Below are positions 54,644-64,000 of a DNA stretch of 64,000 nucleotides, piece by piece. Origin of the DNA: Rhodobacteraceae bacterium UBA6796. GTDB lineage: Bacteria; Pseudomonadota; Alphaproteobacteria; Rhodobacterales; Rhodobacteraceae. The position numbers and the translations under genes are program-made. Below the pieces are notes generated by a model. The model did no database searches. It was not told the DNA's origin and saw nothing but the letters and a program-made list of their open reading frames with translations. Every line of letters starts with the position of its first letter. Positions within the stretch are counted from its first letter, which is position 1. Where the stretch lies: positions 39,243 to 103,242 of the forward strand of contig DKFM01000017.1 of assembly GCA_002452815.1 (NCBI GenBank), read 5' to 3'.

Positions 54644-54660
54644 CGCGCGAATTACACGCA
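54644..54660 (-). promoter_or_regulatory. Candidate activator-binding dyad upstream of the AtuA promoter
   Basis: Minus strand TGCGTG-TAATT-CGCGCG, about 61 bases upstream of the -24 element. The same half-site and spacing (TGCGTG-ATATG-CGCGCA) recur at 62385-62401 before the second sigma-54 promoter. Confidence 0.4.
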
Positions 54661-54691
54661 AGCGCGGCAAGGTCAGCAAAATGGTGGGTTT

Positions 54692-55687
54692 TCAGTCCTG
54701 CTTCAGACCAAGCTTGATCAGCTGGTGGCGCAGCGCGTGACGGCTGAGTTCAAGCAAATCAGCTGCCGCCTGCACATTTCCACCCGCCTGCTCAAGAGCC
54801 TGCAAGACGATCTGCCGCTGAAAGGCCGATGTCATGTCATGGAAACCGCCGCCGATGATGGGCGCGGCCTCTGGTTGCGGGGCGACTTCGCGCAGGCTGC
54901 GCGGGATCCGCTCGGGCAGATGCTTGGGCAGGATTTCATCCTCTTCTTCGAGGATAAAGATCCGTTCGAGCAGGTTTTCCAGCTCGCGCACATTTCCGGG
55001 CCAACGGTAGGCGCGAAAGATCTCGGTTGTCTCTGGGTGCAGCCCGCGCACCTTGCGCCCATATTGGCGGTTGTAGCGGTCGATGAAGTGCTCTGACAGG
55101 CTGATGACATCTTCGCCCCGCTCACGCAGCGCCGGGATGTTCAGCGCCACGACCTGCAAGCGATAATAGAGATCCTCTCGGAATTTGCCTGATTTCACCT
55201 CAGACAGCAGGACCTTGTTCGTCGCCGCGATAAAACGCACATCGACCGAGGTCGCCTTGACCGCCCCAACCCGACGGAACTGCTGCGTATCGAGCAGGCT
55301 GAGCAACTTTGCCTGCAGGGTCAGGTCCATCTCGCGGATCTCGTCGAGGAAGATCGAGCCCTGATTTGCGGCCTCGACCAGCCCGAGCTTGCGCTCGACC
55401 GCGCCGGTGAATGCACCGCGCTCATGGCCAAAAAGCTCTGATTCCATCAGGCTTGCGGGGATAGCCGCGCAATTGAGATCGACGAATTCCTTGGCCGCGC
55501 GGCCCGAGGCTCTGTGGATCATCCGCGCAACCAGGCCCTTGCCGGTGCCGGTCTCGCCGTAGATCAGGACGGTGCGCACGGGGCTTTTCGCGACACGCTC
55601 AACCAGCCTGCGCAGCGCCAGAATATCCGGATGAGACCCGATCAGCTCGTTCTTGTAATCCGCCATGCCCCGCTCTGCGCCAGCCAT
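54692..55687 (-). CDS. Sigma-54 activator lacking a sensor domain (PspF-like)
   Basis: A 331-residue AAA+ activator. Walker A is GETGTGKG (44-51), the sigma-54 contact loop GAFTGA is intact (91-96), and Walker B is SIFLDE (111-116). The C-terminal Fis-type helix-turn-helix is QAGGNVQAAADLLELSRHALRHQLIKLG. The AAA+ domain begins by residue 15, so no receiver, GAF or PAS domain is present. Control must come from a partner protein or from its expression. ATG 55687 follows GGGGGGGCGG; ATG 55666 is an alternative. It is the last gene of the importer operon and abuts the second sigma-54 promoter. Confidence 0.93.
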   Translation of the reverse strand: MAGAERGMADYKNELIGSHPDILALRRLVERVAKSPVRTVLIYGETGTGKGLVARMIHRASGRAAKEFVDLNCAAIPASLMESELFGHERGAFTGAVERKLGLVEAANQGSIFLDEIREMDLTLQAKLLSLLDTQQFRRVGAVKATSVDVRFIAATNKVLLSEVKSGKFREDLYYRLQVVALNIPALRERGEDVISLSEHFIDRYNRQYGRKVRGLHPETTEIFRAYRWPGNVRELENLLERIFILEEEDEILPKHLPERIPRSLREVAPQPEAAPIIGGGFHDMTSAFQRQIVLQALEQAGGNVQAAADLLELSRHALRHQLIKLGLKQD

Positions 55688-55700
55688 CGAACCGCCCCCC

Positions 55701-56761
55701 CTAGCCGGTCAACTCGTGCGCGTTCCACGCGGCTCGGCAAGGGGAGCCCGCGCAGAGTAGCAGGCCCGGCGCCGCGCAGGAATAGATCGCCGAGGCAATC
55801 GTCTGCGTGCCGTCTTCGGCTCCGTGCTGGCAGACTGGCGCCCCGCCCTCGGGATGCGTCGCCATCAGTTCGCGTGCCGTTGCCCGATCCCAGGCCTTTT
55901 GGGGCAGCTCTTGCGCCAGAAACTCGAAGCGTTGCCTCGAATTCGAGGCGATGCAGTCCCCTTCGGGCAAAAGAGTATCGTCTGCCAATTCTGCGGTGAC
56001 GTAGTGATTTGTGCGCATCACGCAGGCTCGGCGGATGATCTGCGGACCGGCGGCCCCCAGCTCGACCGCTGCGGTTGCGCCGGTCGCGTCCGCCATGATG
56101 AGGGTCCCGCCCCCGGCATGGGGATGGGCCTGAATGACGCGCACGGCGTCGTCGACCGTCGCACAACGCGCCAGAAGCCGGGTCATCAGGAAATAGCGCA
56201 GCCAGCCAACACGGTGATGGCGCACCGCGACCTGCGTATCGGCCAGCGCAAAGCCGCGTGCATTGATGCCCGACGAATAGGCCCCGGGGCTGCCCAGGCT
56301 ACCAAGGCACAGCAGAGCACCCGTCTTCACATCAGGGCCCTCGTGCCGGGCAACCGTCTGAATGCCCAGATGCGTGCCCGAGAAATCCCGGTTCTTCACG
56401 ACAAGCGGGCCATCCGGGCCCGCCGCAACCGCCCAGGCGGAACAGCCATCGTCCAACCGCGCGCCCCCCTTGAGATCACGCAGAGTTCCCAGGTGGAGGT
56501 GGGCGAACATCTCGGCCGGGTCAAAGCCAAACCCGGCCGCGACCCCCTCAAGTTCCGCCAGCCCCTCGGGGTCCACGTGGGCATGGAAAACATGCTGACT
56601 GCGCAAGTAGTCTTCGGCCGCCGTGTCGATCACCCCCTCTGCCCGCGCCTGCGCCACCCGCCCGATTGTTGCGGCGCGTACCTGTTCAATTCGCCCCGCC
56701 TGCGCCTGCCCGCGCCCGCGCTGCGCGGCGGTTCCAGTCAGCACAAGCGAAAGCGCATCGC

Positions 56762-56765
<4 letters not shown>
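55701..56765 (-). CDS. C45 family self-processing acyltransferase/amidohydrolase
   Basis: A 354-residue Ntn-hydrolase of the penicillin acyl-coenzyme A:6-APA acyltransferase (C45) family. The self-cleavage site is DDGCSAWAV, with nucleophile Cys108 after Gly107. PLVVKNRDFSG, SSGINARGFALADTQV and MRTNHYV are family stretches. Such enzymes cut or transfer acyl groups on amides. There is no signal peptide, so it acts on imported material in the cytoplasm. Its ATG overlaps the ATPase stop by 4 bases, tying it to the importer. I chose ATG 56765 (MSDALSL) for that overlap. Confidence 0.88.
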
Positions 56766-57768
<1,003 letters not shown>

Positions 57769-57772
<4 letters not shown>

Positions 57773-58764
57773 GCCTCGTCCTCCCCGATCAGAATACAGC
57801 GCGCGCGCCGTTGCGGCCCGGCTTGGCACATTTCAACGGGCTTGAGGCAGGCATCTCGTCTGAATGCGCAGCGCGAATAGAAACGGCATTGCGGTGGCAG
57901 GCCGATCAGATCGGGCACCTGCCCTTCGATCGGGTGGATCGGCTGGCCGCGCAGGCCGGGCCGCGGTATCGAGGCCAGAAGCCCCTGAGTGTAGGGATGC
58001 TTCGGCGCCCCGATCACCTCGGCCGTCGGGCCCTCTTCGACGACTTGCCCGGCATACATAACCATGACGCGGTCGCAATGCTCGGCCACCACACCCAGAT
58101 CATGCGTGATCAGCGCCACGCTCATGCCAAGCCGCGCCCGGATGTCCGAGATCAACTCCAGCACCTGCGCCTGGATCGTGACATCGAGCGCCGTAGTCGG
58201 CTCGTCCGCGATCAGCAGCTTGGGTCGACAGGCCAGCGCGATGGCGATCATGATGCGCTGACGCATACCGCCCGAGAATTCGTGCGGGTATTGTTTCAGG
58301 CGCGTCTCGGCGGACGGGATACCCACAAGACCCAGCATCTCGACCGAGGTCTTGCGGATCGCCGCACGACGGGCTGCGCCGCGCGTGGGCAACGTTTCGT
58401 CATGGGCCTCCAGAACCTCGGCAATCTGCTCGCCCACGGTCAGCGCGGGGTTCAGCGCCGTCAGCGCGTCCTGCATCGTCATGGCGATATCGCGCCCCCG
58501 AACCGCGCGCATCTCGCGCGGGGTCATCCCCCGCAGGTCGCGCCCGTCAAAGACCACGGTGCCGCTCTCGATATGTCCGGGAGACTTCACCAGCCCCATG
58601 ACCGAGGAGAACGTCACGCTCTTGCCCGAGCCACTCTCGCCCACGACCCCAAGGCATTCGCCACGCCGCACCTGGACATCGACGCCATCCACGGCGCAGA
58701 CCCGACCAGCCCGCGTCTCGAATACGGTGCGCAGCCCGCGCACTTCCAGCAAAGCGTCTTTCAT
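57769..58764 (-). CDS. Dipeptide-type ABC transporter ATPase, DppD-like
   Basis: A 331-residue ATPase with [23 protein letters not shown] and [18 protein letters not shown]. The C terminus has the cysteine cluster [17 protein letters not shown] that in some family members binds an iron-sulfur cluster. It overlaps both neighbours by 4 bases. Unlike the 15-16.7 kb importer, the D and F subunits here are separate chains. Confidence 0.92.
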
Positions 58765-59645
58765 TCGGAGAACCTCGGATCAAAGGCATCGCGCAGACCC
58801 TGGCTGGCCACGTTAATGGCAAGCACCAGCAACAGGATTGCAAGACCTGGGAAAGTGGAGACCCACCAGGCCTCGAGGATGAAGGCGCGTCCGTCCGACA
58901 CCATAGAGCCCCAGGACGCGGTCGGCGGCTGAACGCCCAGGCCAAGGAAGGACAGCGACGCCTCGAGGATGATGACATGCGCCATGCGGATGGTCGCGAC
59001 CACGATCACGGGCGAAAGCACGTTGGGTAGGATCTCGCGCAGCATGATATGCCAACGGGATGCACCCAGGGCCCGCGCGGCCTCGACATACTCCAGTTCG
59101 CGCGTCACCAGCGTCTCGCCGCGCACGACGCGGGCCGGGATCACCCATTCCTTGTAGGCAAGCGCGAGAATGATGTTCCACAACCCCGGCCCCATCATCG
59201 CCATCAGGCCGATCGCAAAGATCAGATAGGGGAACCCCAGAAGGATATCGACAAGGCGCGAGATGAGAACATCAACCCAGCCGCGCAGATAGCCCGCCGC
59301 GAGACCGGCAAGGATGCCGACCGTGGTCGCCACGAAGATGACGGCAAGACCGATGAAGATCGAGATCCGCGCGCCGTAGATGATCCGCGAAAGGATATCG
59401 CGGCCAAGCGCATCGCAGCCCAGAAGGAACGACCACTCGCCCCCGGCGATCCATGCCGGCGGTTGCAGGCGGCGGAACAGGTCAGTCTCGTTGGGGTCAT
59501 GCGGCGCAATCCAGGGCGCGAACACGGCCATCACCGCAAACAGCACGACGATAAGCGCGCAAGCCATTGCCAGCCGGTTCGCGGCAAAGTTCGACAGGTT
59601 GCGCCGAAAGATGGATTCCGAGGCCACGGGGGTATCAGCTGTCAT
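58761..59645 (-). CDS. Dipeptide-type ABC transporter permease, DppC-like
   Basis: A 294-residue permease starting MTADTPVASESIFRRNLSNF at ATG 59645, two bases after the DppB stop; the longer frame upstream is antisense to nothing useful and lacks a ribosome site. It has an N-terminal soluble stretch, then about six helices, LLGCDALGRDILSRIIYGARIS and EYVEAARALGASRWHIMLREILPN (ATPase contact). It ends SLSFLGLGVQPPTASWG and DAFDPRFSE. Confidence 0.92.
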   Translation of the reverse strand: MTADTPVASESIFRRNLSNFAANRLAMACALIVVLFAVMAVFAPWIAPHDPNETDLFRRLQPPAWIAGGEWSFLLGCDALGRDILSRIIYGARISIFIGLAVIFVATTVGILAGLAAGYLRGWVDVLISRLVDILLGFPYLIFAIGLMAMMGPGLWNIILALAYKEWVIPARVVRGETLVTRELEYVEAARALGASRWHIMLREILPNVLSPVIVVATIRMAHVIILEASLSFLGLGVQPPTASWGSMVSDGRAFILEAWWVSTFPGLAILLLVLAINVASQGLRDAFDPRFSE

Positions 59646-59647
59646 GG

Positions 59648-60655
59648 TCACAGTTTCACCCTCGGGTTCAGAACGGTGTAAAGCAGGTCGGCAATGAAGT
59701 TCAGCAGCACATAGGTGACGGCGTAGAACAGCACGGCGGCCTGAACGAGCGGGTAGTTGCGCAGGAAAATACTCTCGACGACCAAACGCCCAAGGCCGGG
59801 CCACCCAAAGACCGTCTCGACGATCATGTTGCCGCCCAGAAGGCTGCCGGTTTCGATCGCAGCGACCGAGACCGTCGGGATCAACGCGTTCTTGAGTGCA
59901 TGACGGAACAGGACGCGACGGCGCGAGAGGCCCTTGGCATCGGCAAAGGTCACATAGTCCTGGCGCAGAACCTCAAGCATCGAGGTGCGCGTCACCCGCA
60001 TCAGGATCGCCGTCATCGGCAGGCCCAGAGTGATCGCCGGCAGGATCAGGTGTGCCAGCGCATCACCGAAAGCCCGCAGGTTCCCGGCCAGCAGCGTGTC
60101 GATGAGCAGAAAGCCCGTGACCATTCTCACCTCTGCATCAAACCCGATGCGGCCCGACACAGGAAGGATGTGCAGATGCACAGCAAAAAGCATCAGAAGC
60201 AGGATACCGAACCAGAAGCCGGGCAGTGACACGCCCAGCAACGACCCAACAGTCGCAATCCGGTCAAAGATTGAATTCTTGCGGATCGCCGCCAGAACCC
60301 CCAGCGGAATGGCCGTGACGAGCGCTACGATCAGCGCAACGAGGCTCAGTTCGATCGTGGCCGGGAGGCGCTCGGCGATTACGTCCCCAACCGGTCGGCG
60401 ATGATAGAAGCTCTCGCCGAAATCAAACTGGACAGCATCGCCGAGGAATATGAAAAACCGCTCGATCATCGGGCGATCAAGGCCAAGGCCGCGGCGCAGC
60501 TCGGCCTCTTGCTCTGGGGTAATCGACTGATCGCCGATCATGATCTGCACCGGGTCGCCCGGCGTCAGGGCCATCATCACGAAGACGATGACGCTGACGC
60601 CCAGCAGGACGGGCAGGAGTTGTGCGATCCGCTCCAGGAGCTTGTTCAGGCTCAT
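59648..60655 (-). CDS. Dipeptide-type ABC transporter permease, DppB-like
   Basis: A 335-residue permease, MSLNKLLERIAQLLPVLLGVSVIVF, with the P-GDPVQIM loop, YVTFADAKGLSRRRVLFRHALKNALIPTV and VETVFGWPGLGRLVVESIF. Six helices are visible. Its stop is two bases from the DppC start. It lies 21 bases downstream of the binding-protein gene, so all importer parts share one transcript. Confidence 0.92.
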   Translation of the reverse strand: MSLNKLLERIAQLLPVLLGVSVIVFVMMALTPGDPVQIMIGDQSITPEQEAELRRGLGLDRPMIERFFIFLGDAVQFDFGESFYHRRPVGDVIAERLPATIELSLVALIVALVTAIPLGVLAAIRKNSIFDRIATVGSLLGVSLPGFWFGILLLMLFAVHLHILPVSGRIGFDAEVRMVTGFLLIDTLLAGNLRAFGDALAHLILPAITLGLPMTAILMRVTRTSMLEVLRQDYVTFADAKGLSRRRVLFRHALKNALIPTVSVAAIETGSLLGGNMIVETVFGWPGLGRLVVESIFLRNYPLVQAAVLFYAVTYVLLNFIADLLYTVLNPRVKL

Positions 60656-60676
60656 GCCCGTTCCTCCATCTACCTG

Positions 60677-62212
60677 TTATTCGATGCAGGCATCGTGCAG
60701 GTTGATGCGGCTGTCGGCACTGGGTTTCCAGCCCTTGAGGCGCTTGGAAACGCCGTAGATGTCCTGCGGAACCCAGAGGTAGAGATAGGGGATGTCCGCG
60801 TTGATCATCATTTCGGCGTCATGATACATCGCCGCGCGTTTGTCGGAGTCCATCTCGACTGCGGCGGCATCCAGAAGCGCGTCAAGCTCGGGGTTGGAGT
60901 ACCCGGCCGAGTTCCCGCGGTCATTGGTGCGGTGCGTCGGCGTAAAGATGTCGAACGGATCAAGCGAGCCGTTGCCCCAGCTGGTGAAGTACATGTCGCC
61001 CGTCTTCGGAGCGCCCTTGGTGCGCCACTTGTCCGAAAGCTGTGCGCCTTCGCCGACCACGACCTTGGTGCGGATACCCGCCTTGGTCAGCAGCGACGCA
61101 ACCGCCTCGGCCGTATCCTTGAAGGCGCCTTCCACGTCCATGGTGACATCAAGCCCGTCGGGATAGCCCGCCTCGGCCAGTAGTGCCTTTGCCTTTTCCG
61201 GATCGTATTCGTAATGGGGCAGCTCGCTCGAACCGAAGGCGTCGGGCGACAGGATGCCGTCGATCCGCGCGGCGTTCCCACCCAGGATGCGGTCAATGAT
61301 CAGATCTTTGTCGATTGCGTGGACGGCCGCCTCACGCACCTTGGGATCGTCGAAGAACTCGCCCTGCATGTTCATCGCAATGAAGAAGCTGCGGGTCCCG
61401 TTGACCGTCAGAACGTCGGTGTTCTCGTTGTTCTTGACCTGCGCGACCGAGAACGGCGGCAGCTCGTTGATGATGTCGACATCCCCGGCAAGGAGCGCCG
61501 CGACGCGGCTGGCGCTTTCGGGGATCACCTTGAAGATGACGCGGTCGACACAGGCTTTGCCCACCGGCGCGATATCCGCTGCACCGCCATAATAGTCGTC
61601 AAAGCGCTCCATGATGATCGCGTCACCCTTGCGCCATTCCACCAGCTTGAAGGGGCCGGTGCCGTTTTCAGACGTTGCCACGCCGTCCTTGCCGACATTC
61701 TCGACCCAGGCCTTCGATACGATCTGCTGGTTCGGCAACATCGCGGGCAGAATCGGCCAAGGCTCGGACAGGGTGATGCGCACGGTGTCGTCGGCCACGA
61801 TATCCACCGAGGCGACCGGCCCCATCAGGCCTTGCCGCGGGCTGGTGACGCCGTCGCCCATGCCGCCGTCCTTGGCGATCCGGTCGAGCGTGAACTTCAC
61901 GTCTTCGGCGGTCATGTCGCTGCCATCGTGGAACTTGACGCCCTTGCGAAGCTTGAAGTCATACTCGGTCGGCGAAACCTGCGTGATGGACTCCGCGATC
62001 TCGGGGACGACTTTCATGCTGCTGTCGCGGGTCAGCAGTCCGTCATACATGTTGCGGATGATAGTTTCCGTCTCACGCTTGCGGTGGTTGGCCGGGTCAA
62101 GCGTGTCGGCATCGAGCGTGAAACCCACCGTCAGGTCGGCAGCCCACGCCGCAGGCATCGCAGTACAGAGCGCCAAGGCTGAGGCCGTCAGCAGTTTGTG
62201 CAGTGTGGTCAT
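60677..62212 (-). CDS. ABC transporter substrate-binding protein, family 5
   Basis: A 511-residue periplasmic binding protein with signal peptide MTTLHKLLTASALALCTAMPAAWA. The core is TLDPANHRKRETETIIRNMYDGL, RKGVKFHDGSDMTAEDVKFTLDRI and NGTGPFKLVEWRKGDAI. It is the first gene of the sigma-54 importer operon. GGGAG lies 8 bases before ATG 62212, and the -12 element is about 65 bases upstream. The ligand is unknown; coupling to a C45 enzyme suggests an amide- or acyl-containing molecule. Confidence 0.92.
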   Translation of the reverse strand: MTTLHKLLTASALALCTAMPAAWAADLTVGFTLDADTLDPANHRKRETETIIRNMYDGLLTRDSSMKVVPEIAESITQVSPTEYDFKLRKGVKFHDGSDMTAEDVKFTLDRIAKDGGMGDGVTSPRQGLMGPVASVDIVADDTVRITLSEPWPILPAMLPNQQIVSKAWVENVGKDGVATSENGTGPFKLVEWRKGDAIIMERFDDYYGGAADIAPVGKACVDRVIFKVIPESASRVAALLAGDVDIINELPPFSVAQVKNNENTDVLTVNGTRSFFIAMNMQGEFFDDPKVREAAVHAIDKDLIIDRILGGNAARIDGILSPDAFGSSELPHYEYDPEKAKALLAEAGYPDGLDVTMDVEGAFKDTAEAVASLLTKAGIRTKVVVGEGAQLSDKWRTKGAPKTGDMYFTSWGNGSLDPFDIFTPTHRTNDRGNSAGYSNPELDALLDAAAVEMDSDKRAAMYHDAEMMINADIPYLYLWVPQDIYGVSKRLKGWKPSADSRINLHDACIE

Positions 62213-62275
62213 TTGTTTACTCCCTGTTCGTCTGCGCTCAGGCGCAGCGGTCATCTTGAATGGACAATGTTTTTG

Positions 62276-62293
62276 ATGCAGGAAACGTGCCAA
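62276..62293 (-). promoter_or_regulatory. Sigma-54 promoter of the importer operon
   Basis: Minus strand TTGGCACGTTTCCTGCAT: -24 TGGCACG is a full consensus match, and GG and GC are 10 bases apart. The transcript should start near 62266, leaving a leader of about 54 bases. Confidence 0.85.
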
Positions 62294-62308
62294 TAAAAAC
62301 AGACACGG

Positions 62309-62329
62309 TCAGTTGCTATAACCAACTGA
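62309..62329. promoter_or_regulatory. Perfect dyad upstream of the importer promoter
   Basis: TCAGTTG-N7-CAACTGA (spacer CTATAAC) begins 16 bases upstream of the -24 element. It is too close for a typical enhancer and may bind a second regulator or an anti-activator. Confidence 0.5.
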
Positions 62330-62362
62330 AAACACGACGATTAAATTCGTTCACTTTCATCC

Positions 62363-62401
62363 GCGCATAAGAGCGCATACCGCCTGCGCGCATATCACGC
62401 A
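62363..62401. promoter_or_regulatory. Candidate enhancer: three GCGCATA repeats and a dyad
   Basis: GCGCATA occurs at 62363, 62373 and 62388, with 10- and 15-base steps. The last overlaps the dyad TGCGCG-CATAT-CACGCA (62385-62401), similar to the one before the AtuA promoter. They lie 70-108 bases upstream of the -24 box, the usual range for sigma-54 enhancers, and run into the 3' end of rpoN. Confidence 0.5.
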
Positions 62402-63720
62402 ATGTGCGTGCCGCTCACACGCCCATTATCTCTGTTCGCACCACGCTCGGCCGCACTCGCAATACCCAATTGGGCGCGATACTTCGCAACGGTGCGGCGG
62501 GCCAGCAAGATACCATCCGCCTCAAGGCGGGCCGCGATCTGGGCATCGCTCAGCGGCCGGCGACCCTCTTGTGCGATAAGCACGCCGATACGATGCCGCA
62601 ACGCCACGGCTGAAACCTGCCCCCCGTCCTGCGTCGCGATGGCGGCACTGCAAAGCGCTCGCAGGGTGACCGCTCCCCTTGGCGTTGCCATCATGCGCCC
62701 TGCAGCCAGACGACCTACTGTCGTCTCATGCAACTCCAGCTCCGCCGCAAGGTTCGCGAAATTCATCGGGGCCAGATGCGAGGGCCCGTTTTCGAGCCAG
62801 TCTTTCTGTCGCCGCACGATTTCGGCAGCCAGCCTCAAAAGCGTTTCATTCCGACGGTTCACCGCACGCACCAGAACCTCGGCCTTTCGCCGTTGTTCAG
62901 AGGTGTGCGTATCGTCCTGATCGACCGAGACCTCGGGCAGAGTAGAGCGATTGAGGTCAACCACCCAGCCACCAGCCTTGCGCCGCACGAGGATATCAGG
63001 CTCGCTTTCCGGCGGGGGCGCCGGATCGAAACGCAACCCCGGTTTCGGGTCAAAGCTGCGGATCAGGTGAAGTGCGGCGCGCACGTCGTCAGTGCTCGCC
63101 CCCGCAAGACCCGCCAGTTCCTCCAGCTTTCCCGCCCCCAACAGGCCCAGGTTATCAAGGACAGTCTCCATGAGGGAGGACAGGACATTGCGGTCTGCTG
63201 CCTGAAGCCGCAGGCACTCACGCAAATCCCGCGCCAATAGCCCGGCAGGCTCAATCTGCTGCGCTTTCTGGAGAACGGCCTCGACCTGCGCAACCGACCG
63301 ACCAAGCTCGTCGGCGATGTCATCCAGCTCGCGATCAAGCCACCCCCATGGCGAAACAGACAGCGCCAGAGCCTCGCCAATCTCGAGTTCATCCGCCGAG
63401 CGCAGGGATAGTCGCAACTCCGAGAGGATATGATCGTGCAACCCGGGGCTGCCCGCGACCCCCAGAGCTTCCGCCATGCCACCTCCCCCACACGGGAGCG
63501 CAGGTGGAGGTTGTCGATCCGGCTTTCGGCGAAAGATGCTCAACGCCAGGTCCGGGGCAGGCTGGCGCAGAACCAGCGCAGCGTTCGAACGTGCCTCGAG
63601 CGCAATTTCGTGCGCCAACTCCTGATTGGAAAGCTTCAACAAGCCGATCGCACGCCGCAAATCCGGCGTCATCGTGATGTCCGACGCCTGTCGCGCGATA
63701 ATCTGAGGAGCTGAGAGCAT
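62395..63720 (-). CDS. rpoN: RNA polymerase sigma-54 factor, divergent accessory copy
   Basis: A 441-residue sigma-54. Region I is TMTPDLRRAIGLLKLSNQELAHEIALEARSN, recognisable but poor in Gln. The acidic region II is nearly absent. The core-binding domain has LDDIADELGRSVAQVEAVLQKAQQIEPAGLLARDLRECL. The RpoN box ARRTVAKYRA is intact at 407-416 and reads the -24 element. A 21-residue tail follows it. Rhodobacter-type bacteria can hold several rpoN copies with separate regulons; this one heads a cassette that also holds an activator and two -24/-12 promoters. Confidence 0.93.
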   Translation of the reverse strand: MLSAPQIIARQASDITMTPDLRRAIGLLKLSNQELAHEIALEARSNAALVLRQPAPDLALSIFRRKPDRQPPPALPCGGGGMAEALGVAGSPGLHDHILSELRLSLRSADELEIGEALALSVSPWGWLDRELDDIADELGRSVAQVEAVLQKAQQIEPAGLLARDLRECLRLQAADRNVLSSLMETVLDNLGLLGAGKLEELAGLAGASTDDVRAALHLIRSFDPKPGLRFDPAPPPESEPDILVRRKAGGWVVDLNRSTLPEVSVDQDDTHTSEQRRKAEVLVRAVNRRNETLLRLAAEIVRRQKDWLENGPSHLAPMNFANLAAELELHETTVGRLAAGRMMATPRGAVTLRALCSAAIATQDGGQVSAVALRHRIGVLIAQEGRRPLSDAQIAARLEADGILLARRTVAKYRAQLGIASAAERGANRDNGRVSGTHIA

Positions 63721-63789
63721 ACTCCACTCTATGAGCCGCCCGATGCACAGGCAAGCCCGGCCAGGGGGGAACTCGCCTACCCCAAGCTA

Positions 63790-64000
63790 GGCTCAGGACC
63801 CATTAATCGGCTTGCGGTGCCACTGGCGGCGTGATTCACGCTCTCCAACTACAGGAGGGTGTGGTGAGCAATCTTTTCTGGCTGAGCGACGAGCAGATGG
63901 CACGGCTCGAGCCGTTCTTTCCGAAGAGCCATGGCCGCCCACGGGTCGATGATCGTCGTGTTCTGAGCGGGATAGTCTTCATCAACCGCAATGGGTTGCG
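63790..64000 (+). mobile_element. IS5-family insertion sequence, left end, cut by the window
   Basis: A transposase reading frame begins at 63864. Upstream, GGCTCAGGACCCATTAATCG (from about 63790) resembles an IS5-type terminal repeat; the exact end cannot be set without the other end. It lies about 70 bases upstream of the rpoN start, pointing away from it. Confidence 0.65.
63864..64000 (+). CDS. IS5-family transposase, N-terminal part
   Basis: About 45 residues are visible, beginning at GTG 63864 (M/VSNLFWLSDEQMARLEPFF) with AGGAGG 5 bases before it; GTG 63861 is the alternative. The stretch PKSHGRPRVDDRRVLSGIVFINRNGLR is the conserved N terminus of IS5-group DDE transposases. The DDE catalytic part lies beyond the window. 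Confidence 0.9.
   Translation, partial: MSNLFWLSDEQMARLEPFFPKSHGRPRVDDRRVLSGIVFINRNGL

Noticed and set aside
63811..63825. TGGCACCGCAAGC as a possible third sigma-54 promoter before rpoN
   Set aside because: GG and GC are only 8 bases apart, not 10, and it falls within the IS end.

Overview
The window reads as chromosomal DNA of a Rhodobacterales alphaproteobacterium (Rhodobacter/Paracoccus-like). It is GC-rich, genes are densely packed with many 4-base ATGA start/stop overlaps, and it carries lineage-typical genes such as a TrcR/DUF1013 cell-cycle regulator, COQ9, a PopZ/DUF2497-type protein, and an Lrp regulator facing alanine dehydrogenase. No database search was possible; names rest on motifs and family resemblance recognised by eye.

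Layout. 1-3.0 kb: three co-oriented genes of unknown function on the minus strand (the first cut by the window edge), one a long coiled-coil protein. 3.1-11.6 kb: an M20 peptidase, panBC, a peptide-type ABC binding protein, a cupin, an L,D-transpeptidase and a phytase-like secreted esterase with a Pho-box-like site. 11.8-21.6 kb: a catabolic region with creatinase, an oligopeptide-type ABC importer whose two ATPases are fused, two aldehyde dehydrogenases (one GabD-like), an SDR and a P1 peptidase. 21.6-52.1 kb: mostly housekeeping genes: trcR, RNase T2, quinone oxidoreductase, coq9, rpsU, trkH, lrp/ald, mscL, GST, suhB, metR/metF, a thioesterase, a DUF2235 hydrolase, ornithine decarboxylase with a divergent Lrp gene, valS, enoyl-CoA hydratase, aminotransferases, an MsbA-like exporter, ygfZ, efp, a PopZ-like gene, tolC and pcm. 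A tRNA-Cys(GCA) gene lies at 52.31 kb.

52.8-63.7 kb: everything lies on the minus strand and looks like one self-contained cassette. It begins with its own divergent sigma-54 gene (rpoN). Next come a dipeptide-type ABC importer (binding protein plus B, C, D and F subunits), a C45 self-processing amidohydrolase/acyltransferase, and a PspF-like sigma-54 activator with no sensor domain. It ends with an AtuA-like (DUF1446) / DUF4387 gene pair. Good -24/-12 elements (GG-N10-GC) stand in front of both the importer operon and the AtuA operon. I infer a dedicated sigma-54 factor, its activator and its two target operons travelling together between a tRNA gene and an IS5-family element, which starts at about 63.79 kb. 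This is the most interesting system in the window.

A second pattern is a dispersed intergenic repeat. Its core is a CCCGGG-ATATTT-GCCAAGAAGAAA-like arm next to a short G/C hairpin, as single arms or as inverted pairs. It occurs at about 12 places between 0.7 and 45 kb. One perfect inverted pair lies in frame inside the fused ABC ATPase gene. I found no copy in the cassette, which fits a different origin for it.
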